This document shows positions 59,801 through 64,000 of a DNA stretch of 64,000 bases, piece by piece. The position numbers were made by a program, and so were the translations under genes. The notes beneath the pieces were generated by a model. It searched no databases. It saw only the letters and a list, made by a program, of their open reading frames with translations, and had not been told where the DNA came from. The first letter of the stretch is position 1. Every line of letters begins with the position of its first letter. Source of the stretch: Pseudocercospora fijiensis CIRAD86 (Eukaryota; Ascomycota; Dothideomycetes; Mycosphaerellales; Mycosphaerellaceae); assembly GCF_000340215.1 (NCBI RefSeq), contig NW_006921532.1:7034550-7098549 (forward strand). Direction: 5' to 3'.

Positions 59801-62800
59801 AAATACTACGACTTCTTCGACGTAGAGGTAGGAAGGGACTTCGATATAAAAAGGAGGCTATAGTTAGTATAGAATGCTACTAATTTCGGTTATACTTAAA
59901 TCGATACGAACGACGCGATAGTAATCCTCGATATAGGGCGTAGGAATAGAGAGTTTTATCGTCTAGAGATATATATAGGAACGGGAGAGTAGTACGTTTC
60001 CTTAGGACTACTATAAGTATAGTACTCGCGCTCTAGAGACAGATGCTATCGTAACTTAGAAAGAAGGCGGAGGAGCCTAAGTACGGTATTATAGGTAGAG
60101 CAATCTATCTCCTTTAGTCTATAAACTTTCCGTACTTATTATCGTCTCTAGGCTATAATTTGCCCTTACGCGACGTCTTCGATAGCGTAGCGGCGCGTAG
60201 GGTACATTTAAAGCTACATCTCGTTCTTACTACGCGTAAAGATAATACGCTCTCTAAATAGACGGCGGTACCGGACAAGTTAGAAGCCCTAGATAGACCG
60301 ATACGTTTAGTTTTAGTCTCTATCTCGTCTTAGTATAGATAAGAAAGTACGCACCTTAGAAGGCTAGGGGTTTTTTTTTATATATATAAAGTTCTAGTAT
60401 CCCTAAAATACGCGGGCGCTCCCGCTTAGTGCGGTAGCTCCCGGATATAGGGAAAATTACGTATAGGAACTCTAGAATTCGCGGCTATAGCTAGCCGCTT
60501 TACGCGAGCGTAAAAGAATAGCTAATAGAGGATTCGAACCTCTAATGCTAAAAGTTATACCCTCGCTAGTCGCTACCCCGTATCTCTATAAGGACTACGA
60601 GCGAATAACTCTTACTATCTAAAACCGATCTAATTAGCTAGAGGGTTATAGAATATAGATAATTGTATAGATTAAAAAAAAAAAAGTTATAGCTAATAAG
60701 GGAATTAAACCCCCTATCCGGACAATCTAGTAGATCGTAGATCGCCTTATACTAATTTTACCGTACCCTTAAAGGTACGGTCGGCTAATATATTCGAGCG
60801 AATATAGTTCGGCATCTCGCTAACTAGGGCTAGCTTTAAATAACTAGCGAGAGTATAACCTTTAGGACTACCTAATTAGCTAGAGGTCTCTATTTACGTA
60901 GCGGCTATAAGCGTCCCCGCTCGCTTAGCTCCGGTTACGTATTAGAAAGCCGCTCCTATCCGACCTCGCCTTTCTTCGCTATAAGAGTATATATAGTATT
61001 AGTAGAGAGTAAATAGAGGATTAGCGGAGACGACGCGAGGAGCGGGTAAGGTTTAGAAGAGGGACTCCCTTTTCGCCGTTAGGATAGCGCGGATCGATAC
61101 GTCTTACTAGTATTTCGCGACGACGAAAGCGTAGGTAGTAAATAGAGGACCGGCGGAGACGACGTAAGGAGTAGGCGAGGTTTAAGAAAGAGACTCCCTT
61201 TTCGCCGTTAGGATAGCGTAGATCGATACGTCTTACTAGCATTTCGCGACGCCGAAAGAGTAAGGAGTAAATAGAGGATTAGCGGCGTACGCGGTCGGTA
61301 TAATTTTCGCGGCGGTAGCGAGTATAGGAGAGGAGAGTAAAATATATAGTTAGATATAGGCGACGGTAAGAGTAGGACTATTTTTATTTTATTTCTACTA
61401 ATTTAGGTACTACCGAAATCGCGATATCTTTAGATACGGCCGTTAATTACCTCTAAACTCTAGCTCGTTAATAGCCTTTAGGTATACGTCGCTAACTCCC
61501 TACTTCTATAATATCTTAGGTTGCTAGTCCGTATATCTAAAGCTAGCCTTATTCTACGCCTTTTCTAATATTTAGGGCCGATACTTATTCTCCCTATCTT
61601 ATACGGAGCGGAACGCAATATTGTATTAGAGGCCTCGAGTGCCTTCTACTAGAAAATAGAATAAGCAGGCCTATTTGCTAGGTAGAGTTAGATTAGTACC
61701 GGGTCCGCTAGTCGAGATATAGCTTAGCTACTTCGGGTCGAAGGTATAGAATAGCTATACCTTGCCTACTAATTCGAAGGAAGGCGACCGTAGGTCGAGG
61801 ATAGGGTATACGAGAAGCGGGAGGGGGTATTCGGTAAGGGGGTAGTCTTCTACGGCGATAGTCCGGAAACGGAGCTCGCCCTAATATACCTATCCGAGCC
61901 TATAGAGGTTAGTACGAGATTAAAAATAGGCAATCCTTCCCGACGGGCTAACTTACGAATCTCTTTAGGGCCGGAATCTTACTATCCGCCTCTAAGAAGT
62001 TATAACGATCGAAAGGGTAGAGAGAGCTATCGTCCTTCGGCTAAAAGGTAAGCTCGACTACGCCGCTATCTACTATTTCGTACTAGTACGTCTAGTTACT
62101 ATTAGCTCTAGTTTCGATATCTATACGCGGCGCTAATACTTATAAACTTAGTATCTAGTTTCGCGTTTATCCTTCTATTAACCGCTATTACGATCTCGTT
62201 AGCGTATATATCGTAGCGGCGGTTATCGCGGTACGCTATATCCGGTTACCGGCCTATTCTACGGTTCTCCCTTAGGCGATCGAAGATAGGGCTAGTCTCC
62301 GGCTTAACGCCGTTATTCTCGTTATAGAGCGACTTAGCGGCGAAGTTTAGCTCCTACTACTAAATAGCTATAAAATCGACGTCCTCCTAGTCCGCTATCG
62401 CGCGCGTTCTAATCGCTAATATAATAGTATCGGCGAAGGAAATCGAGGGGGAAATAGTCGTACTAGACTACGCGAAGTATATAGAAGGGCGGCGGTCGAT
62501 AGAATAACGGTTAATATCCGTATCGCGCTCTAAGTTTGTATTAATAATCGCGTTAATATATTACTTCTAGATCGCGTTACGTATACAAACAAATAGGTAG
62601 CTACGTATACGCGGCGCGTATATTACTTCGAGATACACTTAGGACTAGGAGGTTTCGAAATAAAGGTCTTTAGAATTACGCGATACTACCCGAACGAATA
62701 TCGCTCTTTAAGAGCGCCGAGTACGGGAAATCAAGCCGAAGAATACACTATCCGAGCTAGCGTATACGTGCTATATCGCTAATCTAGGCCTTTAATACCG

Positions 62801-64000
62801 AAATTGCCCTCCTAGAATATATAGTCTTAACCGGCGCTTAGTCTATATATTTAACCGCGATCTGCCTTCCTTTAGGCGTAGTAGGCACCGTTATAGCTTC
62901 TTTACCTTCTTCTATATTAAAATCCTCTATATCCGCCGCCTACGATATTATCTCTAGATATACCGGACTATCGTTTAGCGAGCTAATGTCTTAGACGCTT
63001 AAAGGCGAGTTATAGGCGTCCTCGCCTAATACCTCTAATCGGCTATTACTAATACTACTAGCTCTAGTAGGATCTAGTTTTCTAAATAGCCCCTAGCTAT
63101 ATACGTATCTCTCTTTAATAATCAGCGACTAGAGGATAGTACTCCCGGTAGGACCCGTATAGAGCAATCTACTTAACGCCTAAGGAATCTAGTAGCTATC
63201 CTACTAGTCTCCTAACTTTAGGCGCTCTATAGGGTGCCTATAGCCTTTCTACGTCGAGAAATTGCGAGATCGATACTACGTAAGATTAGATTACGCCGGT
63301 AAATATAGAGCTTTCTTAGGATCGGTTAAAGAGGCGCCTATCTACCGAGTACTCTCGCTCTCTCTCTCCCCTTTATACGAACTATCCTATACGAACCTAC
63401 TGTTCGTACTTAGTCCTCCTCCGTAATCTCGGCCGGCGAGTATCCTACTACTCTCGCAAACTATATACCCTAGATTTAATTAACTAGTTAGGGATAATTT
63501 GTCTAAACTAGATCTCGAGGGCTCGTATAGGAGTAGCATTCCGGGTAACCTTTATTTAATCTATATACTCCGCTAATACTACCTTAGGATCTAGGAATCT
63601 TCTAATCTACGGATTCTAATAATCTAACTAGCTCTGTTAAAGGAACTTCCTAGTATTAATTTCTGAATTATTACGATTCGTAAGCAAGCACTAATCGTAT
63701 AGGCTCTCCTAACTAGGGTCTCCGCTATCGATTCTTCGCGATTCGTCCTCCCTAGATCTTAGACTTCTTTCGTAATATCGAACATCTAGCTATTCTATCT
63801 ATAAACAACTTAGGACTAGTAAGCATTAGAGGTAGGTAGGCTAATAGCCGCGGTCCCTCCTAACCGAGATCCCTAATATCGACTCTTTACGATTCGTATA
63901 CCTTATACCGCTCTAGGATCCTAATTTCCGAGGCGTACCTTAACGCTTATATTATCGACGATCTCTACGAGAAAACAACGGCTCGCTCTTAGAATTGTCC
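56801..64000 (+). mobile_element. Helitron-like unit, copy B (5' 7.2 kb, cut by window end)
   Basis: Aligns with 40,361-47,421 of copy A at a constant offset of 16,440 up to the gap and 16,579 after it. By eye the copies differ at a few percent of positions, nearly all transitions. It includes the same unrecognised frames, tRNA-like arms (60,520-60,543; 60,680-60,775) and minus-strand frame. The Rep-helicase part would lie beyond the window. Confidence 0.9.
61011..61268 (+). repeat. 129-bp tandem duplication in copy B
   Basis: Two consecutive copies starting aaatagagga (61,011 and 61,140), with the start of a third at 61,269. The corresponding place in copy A is inside the N gap. Confidence 0.9.

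Noticed and set aside
40361..64000. Starship (giant fungal transposon with DUF3435 tyrosine-recombinase captain)
   Set aside because: No captain motif found in the first frames, and the unit instead carries Rep-helicase and a Helitron-type 3' end.

Overview
The window is a draft-assembly piece of a filamentous ascomycete genome; a Dothideomycete is my best guess from gene style. Short introns (46-76 bp) with fungal splice and branch signals, and the genes present, support a filamentous fungus. It has two compositional worlds. From 28.5 to 40.36 kb lies an 11.9-kb island of normal sequence with spliced genes. Everything else is repeat DNA rewritten by repeat-induced point mutation (RIP): CpA and TpG are almost gone, TpA is in excess, CpG is kept, and former reading frames are broken by TAG/TAA where Gln or Trp is expected. 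An assembly gap (N) lies at 44,463-45,121.

Left repeat block (1-28.44 kb): a nested stack. An LTR element with one 913-codon frame and no pol of its own in view (1-3948) has its 3' LTR split by a complete Ty3/Gypsy element with a C-terminal chromodomain (3,996-11,120, TSD gccta). An inverted LINE fragment, a 43-bp Gypsy scrap and a second 3' end of the same LTR element follow (11.36-14.01 kb). An unrecognised host sequence (14.0-23.9 kb) carries a solo LTR (TSD actag), itself split by a full-length Tad-like LINE (17,233-22,123, 15-bp TSD). Then come satellites, a palindrome, a degenerate 535-codon frame, seven perfect telomere-type GGGTTA units (26,109-26,152) and a PIF/Harbinger-type transposase relic on the minus strand.

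Gene island: a plus-strand F-box-like/cysteine-rich protein gene with unresolved 3' exons, a decayed ankyrin-repeat pseudogene, a homopolymer-rich stretch, then three minus-strand genes whose splicing I could resolve fully: a type I arginine methyltransferase (PRMT1/Hmt1, 348 aa), an MFS transporter (573 aa) and argininosuccinate synthase (ARG1, 418 aa).

Right repeat block (40,361-64,000): a 16,440-bp unit followed head to tail by a second copy that runs off the window. The unit carries a single broken Rep-helicase frame of more than 2,000 codons and ends in a hairpin plus CTAG, as Helitrons do. I read it as an unusually large Helitron in tandem, with several unrecognised passenger frames and tRNA-like T-arms. 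Its left end lies 195 bp upstream of the ARG1 start codon, beside a TGACTC (Gcn4/CPC1-type) core, and the first ~100 bp of the repeat escaped RIP. The copies, and the surviving CpA sites, show an unusual RIP signature: almost only A/G-CpA survives, and many differences between copies are CG/TA doublets.
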